Shown piece by piece: positions 43,829 through 55,239 of a stretch of 64,000 nucleotides of DNA. Position 1 is the first letter of the stretch, and each line of letters opens with the position of its first letter. The stretch is taken from contig NZ_KQ031391.1 of the NCBI RefSeq assembly GCF_000966285.1, positions 6,262,430-6,326,429 on the forward strand. The letters run 5' to 3'. Source of the DNA: Pseudofrankia sp. DC12 (GTDB lineage Bacteria > Actinomycetota > Actinomycetes > Frankiales > Frankiaceae). The position numbers and the translations under genes are program-made. The notes under the pieces are model-generated. The model did not search any database and was not told where the DNA came from. It worked only from the letters and a program-made list of their open reading frames with translations.

Positions 43829-44656
43829 CTAACGGACGTTGTAGGGGCGGAACTGGATGCTGATGCGAGGGCCGACGGGGCGGGCGGTCTTGGGGACGGC
43901 GTGCTCCCAGGTCCGTTGACAGGAGCCACCCATCACGAGCAGGTCACCGTGGCCCAGCTCGAACCGGATCGTGGCCGCCGCGCCTCCGGCGGTGGACGGG
44001 CTGCCGGCGGCCGAAGGGGCACCGATGCTCGACGGGCCGCTGGCGGACGCGTTGCCGGCTGAAAGACCGATGCCGGACGGACTGTCGGCCGAGGCGCTGG
44101 CGTCGGGCAGGCCAGGGATGGCCGGTGGGCCGCCGGCGGCGGCGGGACGGATGCTCGTCCGGGACGCGGGGCTGCCTGGCCGTGGGCGCAGGAGCAGCGG
44201 TCTCGGGGCGCCGAGCACGAGGATCGCGACCATGGTGTCGTGGGTGGAGCCGCGGCCGAGGCGGTCGCCGTGCCAGGCGACGCTGTCGCGGCCGTCGCGG
44301 TAGAAGGCCAGCCCGACGGTGGCGAACGGTTCGCCGAGCTCGGCGGCGTAGTGCTCGTCGAGCGCCGCCCTGGCCTCGTCGAGCGCCTCGTCGGGCAGCG
44401 GCTCGTCCGCCGCGTAGAAGGACAGCAGCCGCGGGACGTCGACCGTCCGGTCATACATCGGCCGCCGTTCGGCCCGCCACGGAACCTCGGCACGCAGGCG
44501 CTCGAACAGCGCGTCCGCTCCCGTCACCCAGCGCCGCCGGATGTCGACCCAGACGCCGCCGGCGAGGGGGTGCCTGGTCAGCCCGGCCGCGACGGGACCG
44601 ATCTCCACCGACGTCGCGGCGTCGAGCAGCGACGCCTGGAACGGGGTGCCAGCCAC
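43829..44656 (-). CDS. alkB: AlkB-type 2OG-Fe(II) dioxygenase with low-complexity insertion
   Basis: 275-aa homologue of AlkB, which reverses alkylation damage in DNA or RNA by oxidative demethylation. Conserved residues are WHGD (His129, Asp131), distal His252 in WEHAVPKT and Arg264/Arg270 in RISIQFRPYNVR, plus the product loop RPMYDRTVDVPRLLSFY. Between the strand LVLGAPRPLLLRPRPG and FELGHGDLLVMGG there is an insertion of about 70 residues (160-228), almost only Ala, Gly, Ser and Pro, that is not in typical AlkB proteins of about 205 aa. It should form a flexible loop on the jelly-roll. All catalytic residues are kept, so activity is likely. Confidence 0.85.
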   Translation of the reverse strand: MAGTPFQASLLDAATSVEIGPVAAGLTRHPLAGGVWVDIRRRWVTGADALFERLRAEVPWRAERRPMYDRTVDVPRLLSFYAADEPLPDEALDEARAALDEHYAAELGEPFATVGLAFYRDGRDSVAWHGDRLGRGSTHDTMVAILVLGAPRPLLLRPRPGSPASRTSIRPAAAGGPPAIPGLPDASASADSPSGIGLSAGNASASGPSSIGAPSAAGSPSTAGGAAATIRFELGHGDLLVMGGSCQRTWEHAVPKTARPVGPRISIQFRPYNVR

Positions 44657-44982
44657 CCGCCCAGGATATCAAACATGTGTTCGATCGGCGCGCCCGTGAC
44701 ATCCAGGCCGAGGACGGGTCCGGGCGGGTCACCGGCCGCCAAGCGGCGCGGACCACGGTGGACCGGCACGGACCGGAGAGCCGGGGAACTGCGTGCCGAA
44801 TCGCGTGATCAGACAGCGACGTTGACTGAGATGGCACGTCCGGTGGGGAAACGAGGTTTCCGCTCGTCGGTCTCAGGGAACCCGCCCGGATCGGCGTGCG
44901 ATGGCCGTCATGAGGTCCTGCCCGCAGGCTGAGCCGCCCCGGGGCGTGGACTTGCCGATGACGAGACCAAAGGGGACGCGCG
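44657..44982. other. Intergenic region, about 325 bases
   Basis: Divergent gap between alkB and the broken helicase. It should contain both promoters; no clear -35/-10 pair, repeat or ncRNA could be assigned. Confidence 0.4.
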
Positions 44983-46392
44983 GTGGCTCGGCTGGGCATC
45001 GACAAGGACTTCCTGTTGGACTTCGCGCGACTCGACAAGCCCGTTCAACAAAAGATCTCCGACACGTTCGCGAAGTTCCAGCAGGCCACCCACGCCGGCC
45101 TGCATCTGGAGAAGATCAGCAATGCTCGGGACGATCGGCTGCGCACTATCAGGATCGACCAGTTCTGGCGCGGAGTCGTCGCGCCGGACCGCGGTGACCA
45201 CTACACCTTGTTGAAAGTGCTGCCGCACGAAGAGGCCTATGCGTGGGCCCAGCGGCGCAGGGTGTCGGTGAACTCGGCCACCGGCCGCATCGAGATCCGC
45301 GACAGCGTCGCCCTCGACACGACGCTGCCGGAGTTGGACCGCTCGGCCCGGCGCGGGGGCGGTGGGACGCGCCCGCTGTTCGCCGACGTCGCCGCCACGA
45401 CGCTGCGACGGCTCGGCGTGGACGAGCAGACTCTCGCCTTCGCCCGCGCCGTGACGGACGTCGCCCAGCTCGAGACCGCGCAGGCCTTCCTCCCGGAAAG
45501 CCAGTGGACCGTGCTCTACGGGCTCGCCGCCGGCCTGTCGCCGGACGACGTCTGGCAGGAGATCGCCGCGGCCGTACCGACCGTCAGCGGGTTGGACGAG
45601 CCGGTGAGCCCCGCCGGTGCCGCCGGCGCGTTCGACCCGGAGGACGTGGCGGCCGCCGTGGAACGCAGCCAGGACCGGGTGGTGCTGGTCTCGGGCCCGG
45701 TGGAGCTTCTCGAAGTGCTCAACCACCCGTTCGACCTGTGGCGGGTCTACCTGCACCCGGTCCAGTTCAAGGTCGCCACGCCCGCTACCGAGGTCCGGCG
45801 CGGGTCACCGGCGGCCCGGGCACCGGCAAGACCGTCGTCGCGCTCCACCGGGCCCGCCACCTGGCCGCCGCGGGTGAGGGCCCGGTCCTGCTGACGACCT
45901 TCACCGGGACGCTGACCGCGACGCTGCAGACCAACCTCGCGCTGCTGGAGAGCTCGGCGCAGATCCGGGACCGGGTCGCGGTCCGCGACCGTGGACCAGG
46001 TCGCCAACCAGGTCTGGCGGTCCGTTCACGGCGCCCCGCCGCCCCTCATCCAGGGCGACGACGAGCGCGACCTCTGGAAGGAGGTGATCGACGGCCACGG
46101 ACTGCCGTTCGGGGACCGGTTCGTCGCCGACGAGTGGCGCCAGGTGATCCTCGGCAACGGGATCACCGGCCTCGCCGGCTACCAGGCCGCGTCCAGGGCC
46201 GGCCGGGGGAAGCCGCTGACCGCGCCGCAGCGGGCTCGGGTCTGGGCCGCCGTCGAGGCGTTCGAGGCCCGGCTGCGCGAGCGCGGCGTGCTCACCCACG
46301 CGCTGGTCTGCGCCGAGGCGACCCGACTGCTCGAACAGGGCGCGGTTGGCCAGCCGCAGCCGCAGCTCTGTCTGGGCCAGCAGTTGTTGATG
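44983..46392 (+). pseudogene. RelE-domain/UvrD-type helicase, frameshifted and truncated
   Basis: The first 100 residues form a RelE-like domain (DFLLDFARLDKPVQQKISDT, then QATHAGLHLEKISNARDD and TLLKVLPHEEAYAWAQ) as found at the N-terminus of a class of actinobacterial UvrD-type helicases. The helicase part begins near 45620. Near 45782 the frame shifts so that the Walker A region (ARVTGGPGTGKTVVALHRA) lies in a second frame, and near 45985 it shifts again (VDQVANQVWR onward). The coding resemblance ends near 46392, before the Walker B motif DEAQD. The helicase motor is therefore incomplete, and a fragment of another gene abuts it head-on. Confidence 0.8.
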
Positions 46393-46534
46393 TTTGGAGT
46401 ACCTGCGCGATCGTCCACTCGGATGCGTACGACGGCCCGCGCAGCGCGGCGCCGTCGAGCCCCGCCGTCGCGGCGCTCAGGAGGTCATGTGAGCGGCTGA
46501 GCGCCGCGAGAACGGAGCTGGGCTTCGTCGGACA
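46393..46534 (-). pseudogene. DinB/maleylpyruvate-isomerase-like N-terminal remnant
   Basis: The ATG at 46534 with GGGAAGG upstream begins MSDEAQLRSRGAQ but soon stops. In another frame the typical N-terminal helix pair of mycothiol-dependent isomerase-like proteins follows: LSRSHDLLSAATAGLDGAAL, then RGPSYASEWTIAQVLQ. It is cut off at about 46393, where the helicase remnant on the other strand also ends. It is a 3'-truncated and frameshifted fragment. Confidence 0.6.
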
Positions 46535-46633
46535 TCGAGATGCCTTCCCTTCGGGTAGATCGGCCGGGCGGTCTGGACCACGCGGCGCCGGGCGGGCTGG
46601 GCCGCCCGACTGGAGCCGCTCGGCCCGAGCAGT

Positions 46634-47749
46634 TCAGCCAGGCGCGGGCCCGGGAGCAGGCGCCGGCCGGGTGTTCCAGGCCAGCCGGTGACCGCCGACC
46701 GGAATGCGGCCCGCCGGCCGCCCGGCTACCGCCGCCAGCCCCTGCGCGGGCAGCTGCGGGGTGGTCTGCGCCGGTGTCCCCGTGCCGGCGCCGGGCGCGC
46801 GAGACGGGCGCCGCGGTACGACCCGGCCGACCAGCAGCACGATCCCTGCGGCGAGCGTCAGGTCGATGATGCCGCCGACGGCGTCGAGGAAGTAGTGGTT
46901 GCCCGTCGACATGACGACCAGCGTCGTGAGAAGCGGGTAGCAGACTCCCAGCACCCGGACCACTGGCCGGCGGGCGAGCCGGGCGATCAGGAAGCCGCAC
47001 CAGAGCGCCCACGCGCAGTGCAGCGACGGCATCGCCGCGTACTGGTTGGTCAGGCCGCCGAGGCCGCGCGGCGCGCTCGCGTCCTCGCCCCACCAGCCCC
47101 AGTCGCTGACCTGGGCCATCGTGTCGTGGAACCCCGCGCCGGCCAGCAGCCGCGGTGGTGTCGTCGGCAGCAGCCAGAAGCCGACGAGGCCGAGGATCGT
47201 CGTCAGCAGGATCGTGCTGCGCGCCCGCCGGTAGTGCGCCGGGTTCCGGCGGTACATCCAGGCCAGCACGGCAGGCGTGAGGATGTAGTGCAGCGTCGCG
47301 TAGAAGTAGCAGGCCGGTACCGCGAGCGCCGTCACGTGCAGGAGCAGGTTGTTGAGCGGGTGCTCCGGGTTCAGGTGCCAGACCTGCTCGAAGTGCAGCA
47401 GTCGCCGGGCCGTCTGGTCGGCCGTGCCGAGATCGTCGCTCTTGATGCCCCGGATGCCGGTGTAAAGCCCGTACAGCGAGGCGATGGCGAGAAGCTCGAC
47501 CCACCAGCGCGGCAGCCGTTCCGCCGCGACCGGCCGTCCGGTCGCCGCCTTGGCTTTCGGGTCCTGCTGGTCGCCCGCTTTCTCACCGGGCTCGCGTTCC
47601 GCCGGCGGACTGCCGCCGGCCCGGGAGCCCTCGGGACGGGGCGGGGGCTGCGCCGAACCGGCGACGTCGTTCGTCGCGATGACCACTGGGGACCTCCTCA
47701 GGACTGCGGCGGCGGGCCGAGGCGGCCCGCCCGACGGCGAGGTGGGCAT
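46634..47749 (-). CDS. PAP2-superfamily membrane phosphatase/transferase
   Basis: 371-aa integral membrane protein of the PAP2/Aur1-like type. A variable cytosolic N-terminus of about 85 residues precedes about six membrane segments (WWVELLAIASLYGLYTG, PLNNLLLHVTALAVPACYFY, TILLTTILGLVGFWLLP). The phosphatase motifs are the KxxxxxxRP-type region replaced by LPTTPPRLLAG, then AAMPSLHCAWALWCGF (PSxH) and VVMSTGNHYFLDAVGGI (SRxxxxxHxxxD-like). This layout resembles the inositol-phosphoceramide synthase/diacylglycerol-transfer branch more than classical phosphatases. The substrate is probably a lipid phosphate or phosphoinositide lipid. Start ambiguous: ATG 47749 or codons near 47680. Confidence 0.82.
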   Translation of the reverse strand: MPTSPSGGPPRPAAAVLRRSPVVIATNDVAGSAQPPPRPEGSRAGGSPPAEREPGEKAGDQQDPKAKAATGRPVAAERLPRWWVELLAIASLYGLYTGIRGIKSDDLGTADQTARRLLHFEQVWHLNPEHPLNNLLLHVTALAVPACYFYATLHYILTPAVLAWMYRRNPAHYRRARSTILLTTILGLVGFWLLPTTPPRLLAGAGFHDTMAQVSDWGWWGEDASAPRGLGGLTNQYAAMPSLHCAWALWCGFLIARLARRPVVRVLGVCYPLLTTLVVMSTGNHYFLDAVGGIIDLTLAAGIVLLVGRVVPRRPSRAPGAGTGTPAQTTPQLPAQGLAAVAGRPAGRIPVGGHRLAWNTRPAPAPGPAPG

Positions 47750-48020
47750 GGCAGAGGACTTGACAAAGCTAAAGACCGGCCATCGGCCGATTTAGTCCCA
47801 GCAAAGGCCATGTGACCCCCGTCGCCCATGGGGCTAGGCCCCCCTTCCCGCTGTGGTCTGCGCGACAGGCGAGCCGTCCGCCCGGAGGCCGCCAGCGCGT
47901 CCGGCCTGGCTGTCGGGCCGAGGTGACGAGCGGGGCCTGGTTCCCGTGCGTGGAGCCGCGGCGCGATGGCGCGGATGTCGCTGGAGGGGCCGCGCTGCCA
48001 GGCGGTAAGGTCGGACGCAG

Positions 48021-48132
48021 GCCGAGAGGCGCTGCGACGGGCCGGCTGCTGGTGCGAGCCATGAAGCCGGGGCCCGCCACGCTCGGCTGGTTCCACATCC
48101 CGAAGGGCGCCTCCCACACAGTCTGCGGGAGG
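48021..48132 (+). promoter_or_regulatory. S-adenosylhomocysteine (SAH) riboswitch upstream of metH
   Basis: All pairing elements of the SAH riboswitch can be drawn. P1 pairs GCCGAG (48021-48026) with CTCGGC (48082-48087). The conserved core GAGAGGCGCTGCGACGG lies at 48024-48040. P2 pairs CGGGCC (48038-48043) with GGCCCG (48071-48076). The pseudoknot pairs AGGCGC (48027-48032) with GCGCCT (48107-48112). Downstream, CCTCCC (48110-48115) can instead pair with the metH ribosome-binding site GGGAGG (48127-48132). SAH binding would hold 48107-48112 in the pseudoknot and free the ribosome-binding site, an ON switch. This matches the known class, which controls SAH-recycling genes. The structure is seen in sequence; ligand response is inferred. 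Confidence 0.85.
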
Positions 48133-48137
48133 TCTCG

Positions 48138-51848
<3,711 letters not shown>

Positions 51849-51878
51849 GTAGGCCGCACCAGTCCCGCCGCTGGTCGC

Positions 51879-51955
51879 ATGATCGCTGCCTTGGCCCTGG
51901 GGTGGTTGCCAACCGGCCTGGTCAGCAACCACTGGAGGGCCAAAAGAGCGATCTG
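51879..51955. repeat. Dispersed palindromic repeat, family 1, copy D
   Basis: Left arm ATGATCGCTGCCTTGGCCCT followed by GGGGTGGTTGC. Right arm GCAACCACTGGAGGGCCAAA followed by AGAGCGATC. Arms agree at about 25 of 31 positions as reverse complements. It is 30 bases downstream of the metH stop and may also act as its terminator. Confidence 0.75.
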
Positions 51956-51960
51956 TGCGG

Positions 51961-52044
51961 CGCCGTTCGCCGCTCGCGGTTCGCCGCTCGCGGTTCGCCG
52001 TTCGCGGTTCGCGGTTCGCGGTTCGCCGTTCGCGGTTCGCCGTG
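51961..52044. repeat. Heptanucleotide tandem repeat, 12 units
   Basis: Twelve consecutive 7-mers of the types CGCGGTT, CGCCGTT and CGCCGCT. It abuts the 3' end of family-1 copy D and ends 30 bases before the next start codon. Length changes here could alter spacing to the downstream promoter. Confidence 0.9.
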
Positions 52045-52074
52045 TGGCCGCCGGCCCGGCGGTACCGTCGATCG

Positions 52075-52677
52075 GTGCCGTTGCTGGATGCCGAGGATCC
52101 GTTGCCGTGCCTGCCCCGACGGGTAGTCGTGGCTGGCACGTCGGGCTCGGGCAAGACGACGCTCGCGCGCCGGGTCGGCGAGGTCCTCGACATTCCGCAC
52201 GTCGACATCGACGGCCTGTTTCACGGCCCGAACTGGGTGCCGCGGGAAAGCTTCGTCGACGACGTGGAGGCGTTCACCAGCCAGCCGAGCTGGGCGACCG
52301 AGTGGCAGTACAGCTCGGTGCGCGGGCTGCTCGCCGACCGCGCCGATCTCGTGCTGTGGCTGGACCTTCCACGCAGCACCGTCATGCGCCAGGTCATCGG
52401 CCGAACGCTGCGCCGCAGGCTGCGGAGAGTGGAACTCTGGAACGGCAACTATGAGCCCCCGCTGAGCGCATTCTTCACCGACCCCGACCACATTGTCCGC
52501 TGGGCCTGGCGAACCCACCACAAGACGGCGCTGCGTATCGCCTCGCTGCGTGAGCGGCGCCCGGAGCTGGCGGTCGTCCGCCTCCCCAGCCGCGCCGCCG
52601 TCGCCCGCTGGCGCGACGGCCCGCTGCTTGCCGCGACCGAGGAGAGGCCGGCGCCGGCCGGGCCGGCGTCGTCGTGA
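52075..52677 (+). CDS. P-loop nucleotide kinase-like protein (FlaR/adenylate-kinase-like)
   Basis: 200-aa soluble P-loop protein. Walker A is VVVAGTSGSGKTTLARRVGE near residue 17. Next is the substrate-site strand IPHVDIDGLFHGPNWVPRES typical of the adenylate-kinase-like/topology-modulation (FlaR) family, then LADRADLVLWLDLPRSTVMR as Walker-B-like strand and IGRTLRRRLRRVELWNGNYE as Arg-rich lid. Members are annotated as adenylate kinases, but their true substrates are unclear. GTG at 52075 starts the protein after a heptanucleotide repeat; upstream reading through that repeat is rejected. It is convergent with a zinc-ribbon gene, whose stop is adjacent. Confidence 0.85.
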   Translation: MPLLDAEDPLPCLPRRVVVAGTSGSGKTTLARRVGEVLDIPHVDIDGLFHGPNWVPRESFVDDVEAFTSQPSWATEWQYSSVRGLLADRADLVLWLDLPRSTVMRQVIGRTLRRRLRRVELWNGNYEPPLSAFFTDPDHIVRWAWRTHHKTALRIASLRERRPELAVVRLPSRAAVARWRDGPLLAATEERPAPAGPASS

Positions 52678-52914
52678 TCAGTCGCCCTGGCGGGCCCGTC
52701 GGTGCGCGCGCAGCGCGGCAAGCCAGCCGGTCGTGGCGATGGCCTGGCCGACCGGATTCTCGGAATTGACCATCATGGCCGCCGCCGTCGCGGCGAGCTG
52801 GTCCGAGCAGCCGGCGCACAGCCGCCGGCTGGTGACGGACAACGTGCTCCTGCCGCTCTTCCGCTGATCACAACTCTCGCAGCGGAAGGCTGGTTTCGCG
52901 CTGCCGAGCGCCAT
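52678..52914 (-). CDS. Small zinc-ribbon protein
   Basis: 78-aa hypothetical protein. FRCESCDQRK and RRLCAGCSDQLAATAAAMM form a CxxC-x(n)-CxxC pair with about 17 residues between them, indicating a structural Zn site. A helical C-terminus follows (GQAIATTGWLAALRAHRRARQ). No enzymatic motif. The ATG at 52914 was chosen because upstream sequence in this frame belongs to a separate, broken membrane protein. Its stop is directly next to the stop of the kinase-like gene. Confidence 0.55.
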   Translation of the reverse strand: MALGSAKPAFRCESCDQRKSGRSTLSVTSRRLCAGCSDQLAATAAAMMVNSENPVGQAIATTGWLAALRAHRRARQGD

Positions 52915-53059
52915 GGCGTCACTCCTCGCCAGCCGGCCTCGCCAGCCGCCCCGACGTCGTCCAGCGTCCGGCGGCACCTTCGAGTGTGCCTTTGGCAGAC
53001 GCGCCTGAACAGGTACCGCGTTCTCGGAACGACGTAGAAGGCGTCTCACGTGCCCCGTT

Positions 53060-53424
53060 TCAGCGCAGCGCGTCGACCACGAGAACGGCCAGTGCCATCG
53101 TCGTGAAAAGTGTGTAGGCGAACAGGGCGCGACCGCGGTCGCCGGCGCGAAGCTGCCGGGACAGCACCGGGACAGCACCCACCCGAACACGGCTGCCTCC
53201 AGCGCCGCGCCCGCGCTGCCGGCGACCGCCAGCCAGATTCCGAGAAGGACCGCCGCGTCGCCGACCAGGTGGACCACGCCAAGGACGGGAACGACCCACA
53301 GGTGACGCCCGTCCGCCAGCCCCAGCCGGGTGAGCCCGTCCAACCGCGTCTTCCCGACCTCGAACCGGCCGAGCCCGGCCCCGGCCGAGGGAAGAACCTC
53401 CAACAGCAACAGAACCGTCAGCAC
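53060..53424 (-). pseudogene. DoxX-like small membrane protein, frameshifted
   Basis: Four-helix membrane protein of the DoxX/DoxX-like type. The first part has LTVLLLLEVLPSAGAGLGRF, then KTRLDGLTRLGLADGRHLWV and VHLVGDAAVLLGIWLAVAGS. After GWVLSR, near 53170, the frame shifts. The final segment QLRAGDRGRALFAYTLFTTMA followed by LAVLVVDALR ends at a stop at 53060. Only one lesion is visible, so a sequencing error is possible. AGGAG lies about 20 bases before the GTG at 53424, so the true start may lie slightly upstream. Confidence 0.55.
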
Positions 53425-53709
53425 AACGCTGATTTCGAAGATTTCTCCTGCGTGGCAGTCATGCGCGCCATCACCCGAAACGGGGCCACCTGCGCCGATC
53501 TGGCCACGCTATCCCGGCTGCCGACCCCCTTCGCCGCCGCGGAGGCGAGAGCCGCGTGCAGGGGACAGCCCGCTCGGTGGCCCTCCCCGGTGCGGGATGG
53601 GCGCCGGTTGACCGGCCGGTCGGGCTGCGGCTAGCGTCGGTGGCGTTCCGGGTATCTACCTCCAGCGTCGGAACGGCGGCCCGGTGTCACCCACCGACCT
53701 GGAGACGTG

Positions 53710-54663
53710 ATGGCTGCTGTTCCCGTGGCCCGGGTGCCCGAACTCGACCTTCCCGCGACGTCCGCCGCCGCGCTGGTCGAGGCGCTGCGCGCGCACTCGT
53801 GTGTGTTCCTCACCGGCCTCGACGAGTTCTCCGCCAGGGGGTCCTTCGACGCAGACCTGGCCGCGGTGCTCGCCGCCTCCCAAGAGTTCTTCGCGCTGGA
53901 CCCGGCGCAGAAAGCCCGGGTGCGCTGGCCGGGCACGGGGGAGTGGGCCGGTTGGCAGCCGCTCTACGAGGGTGGCGCGGACGCGCTGCTGTTGGAGCGC
54001 TACGAGCTGGCGCTGCCGGATCCGGCCGATTTCTCCTCCGACGCCGACTGGGCCGCGGAGTTCTCCCTGTGGCCCGACAGGCCGGCTCGGCTGACAGCGG
54101 CCTGGACCGCCTACTACCGGTCGGCGCGGGCACTGACGAACCGGCTGGTCGAGACGATCGCCGGCGCGCTGGGCCTGCCGGCGGCGGACCTGCCGTCCTG
54201 GACCGCCCGGCAGCACTCGAACCTGTGCGTCAACCACTACCTCGCCCAGCCCGACGAGCCGGGCCCGGGCCAGACCCGGCAGCGTGCCCATGCCGACATC
54301 GGCGGCCTGACCCTGCTGTGGGCCGACGGCCGCGCCGGCCTGGAGGCCGCGGTCGGCCCCGGCGGCGCCTGGGCGGCGGTCCAGTTCCCGCCGGGAGCGG
54401 TCCTGCTCCAGGCCGGTGACCTGCTGCACCTGTGGACGCGGGGCCAGATCCCGAAGAACCTCCACCGCGTCGTCAACCCGCCCCGCACCCCCGGCGTCCC
54501 GCAGACCGACCGCTACTCGGTCGTCTTCTTCCATCACCCGGACCTCGACACCTGGGTCGCCCCCGCCGCGGCCGGCACCGGCGCAGCGGGCGACGATGCT
54601 GGCGTCGCCGCCCGCGACCACGTCCTCGCCCGCCAACGCGCCGCGTACACCCGCCCGGATTGA
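53710..54663 (+). CDS. 2-oxoglutarate- and Fe(II)-dependent oxygenase, third paralogue
   Basis: 317-aa isopenicillin-N-synthase-type oxygenase. DIOX_N region: PELDLPATSAAALVEALRAH, CVFLTGLDEFSARG and EFFALDPAQKARVRWPG. Core: RAHADIGGLTLLWADG (iron His near 194 and Asp), KNLHRVVNPP (iron His near 252), and TDRYSVVFFHHPDLDTWV (2-oxoglutarate Arg near 268). Compared with the copy at 5247 it lacks the usual GHGV in the first domain, where the sequence reads TGLDEF. The substrate is unknown. It stands alone, with unrelated neighbours. Confidence 0.88.
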   Translation: MAAVPVARVPELDLPATSAAALVEALRAHSCVFLTGLDEFSARGSFDADLAAVLAASQEFFALDPAQKARVRWPGTGEWAGWQPLYEGGADALLLERYELALPDPADFSSDADWAAEFSLWPDRPARLTAAWTAYYRSARALTNRLVETIAGALGLPAADLPSWTARQHSNLCVNHYLAQPDEPGPGQTRQRAHADIGGLTLLWADGRAGLEAAVGPGGAWAAVQFPPGAVLLQAGDLLHLWTRGQIPKNLHRVVNPPRTPGVPQTDRYSVVFFHHPDLDTWVAPAAAGTGAAGDDAGVAARDHVLARQRAAYTRPD

Positions 54664-54686
54664 GACGCTCGTCGTGGTCGGCACGG

Positions 54687-54962
54687 TCAGCCCGCGACTG
54701 TCCACGCGGCGAGGATGCCGGCCGGGCGCCAGACGACGGCGAGGTCGTCCGGGGCGAGGTCGGCGGTGCCGGCGCCGCGGTGGAGTACGGCCAGATCGCG
54801 CCGGTCGAACGGGGTGCCGAGCCATTTGATCGAGCCGATGACGTGCAGCTCGCGGGCGCCCGGACCACGGTCTGCCCCGACCAGGTCGAGCTCCGGGTCG
54901 AACTGGCGGTTCCACCAGCCTCCGACGGCCTCGACGGCCGGCCAGGGAAGGGTGCCCGACCG
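54687..54962 (-). pseudogene. DUF234-type ATPase, C-terminal domain remnant
   Basis: The nuclease-like C-terminal domain of archaeal/actinobacterial ATP-binding proteins of the DUF234 group is visible: PWPAVEAVGGWWNRQFDPEL, then DLVGADRGPGARELHVIGSI and KWLGTPFDRRDL. The N-terminal P-loop ATPase part is absent upstream; instead, an inverted piece of it lies on the other strand, directly adjoining. The remnant ends at a stop at 54687. Confidence 0.7.
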
Positions 54963-55161
54963 ATCACGCCCGCGAGCTCGTCCCCGTCCAGGCCGCCGGC
55001 GGCTGGCCTGATGCGCTGCGCTCCCTAGCGGCTGCCCTGCCGGACCGGCCCGCTGTCGTCGTCCTGGACGAGCTGCCGTGGCTCGCCGAGCAGGACGACG
55101 TGTTCGACGGCGCCCTGCAGACCGCGTGGGACCGGCTGCTGTCGGGACGAACCCCGGAGAC
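54962..55161 (+). pseudogene. DUF234-type ATPase, Walker B segment, inverted
   Basis: On the plus strand DHARELVPVQAAGGWPDALR, then SLAAALPDRPAVVVLDELPW and LAEQDDVFDGALQTAWDRLL reproduces the middle of the same ATPase group, with Walker B VVVLDELPWL. Walker A is missing and homology ends at about 55161. Together with the minus-strand piece at 54687-54962 it shows an inversion or two insertions of related genes. Confidence 0.7.
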
Positions 55162-55182
55162 GCCGCCATGTAGGGAACTCCC

Positions 55183-55209
55183 AATTTTGTAGATTCCATC
55201 TACAAAATT
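55183..55209. promoter_or_regulatory. AT-rich perfect palindrome (possible operator)
   Basis: AATTTTGTAGA (55183-55193) and TCTACAAAATT (55199-55209) are perfect 11-bp inverted arms around TTCCA. The element is about 80% A+T in a 73% GC region. It borders the inverted ATPase remnant, so it may be that gene's old operator/promoter or the end of a mobile piece. Confidence 0.5.
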
Positions 55210-55239
55210 CAAGCCGCGACTGTACCCGCCGCGACTCGG

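Noticed and set aside
48001-48137. Cobalamin riboswitch before metH
   Set aside because: No B12 box is found; the pairing elements fit the SAH class in every helix instead.
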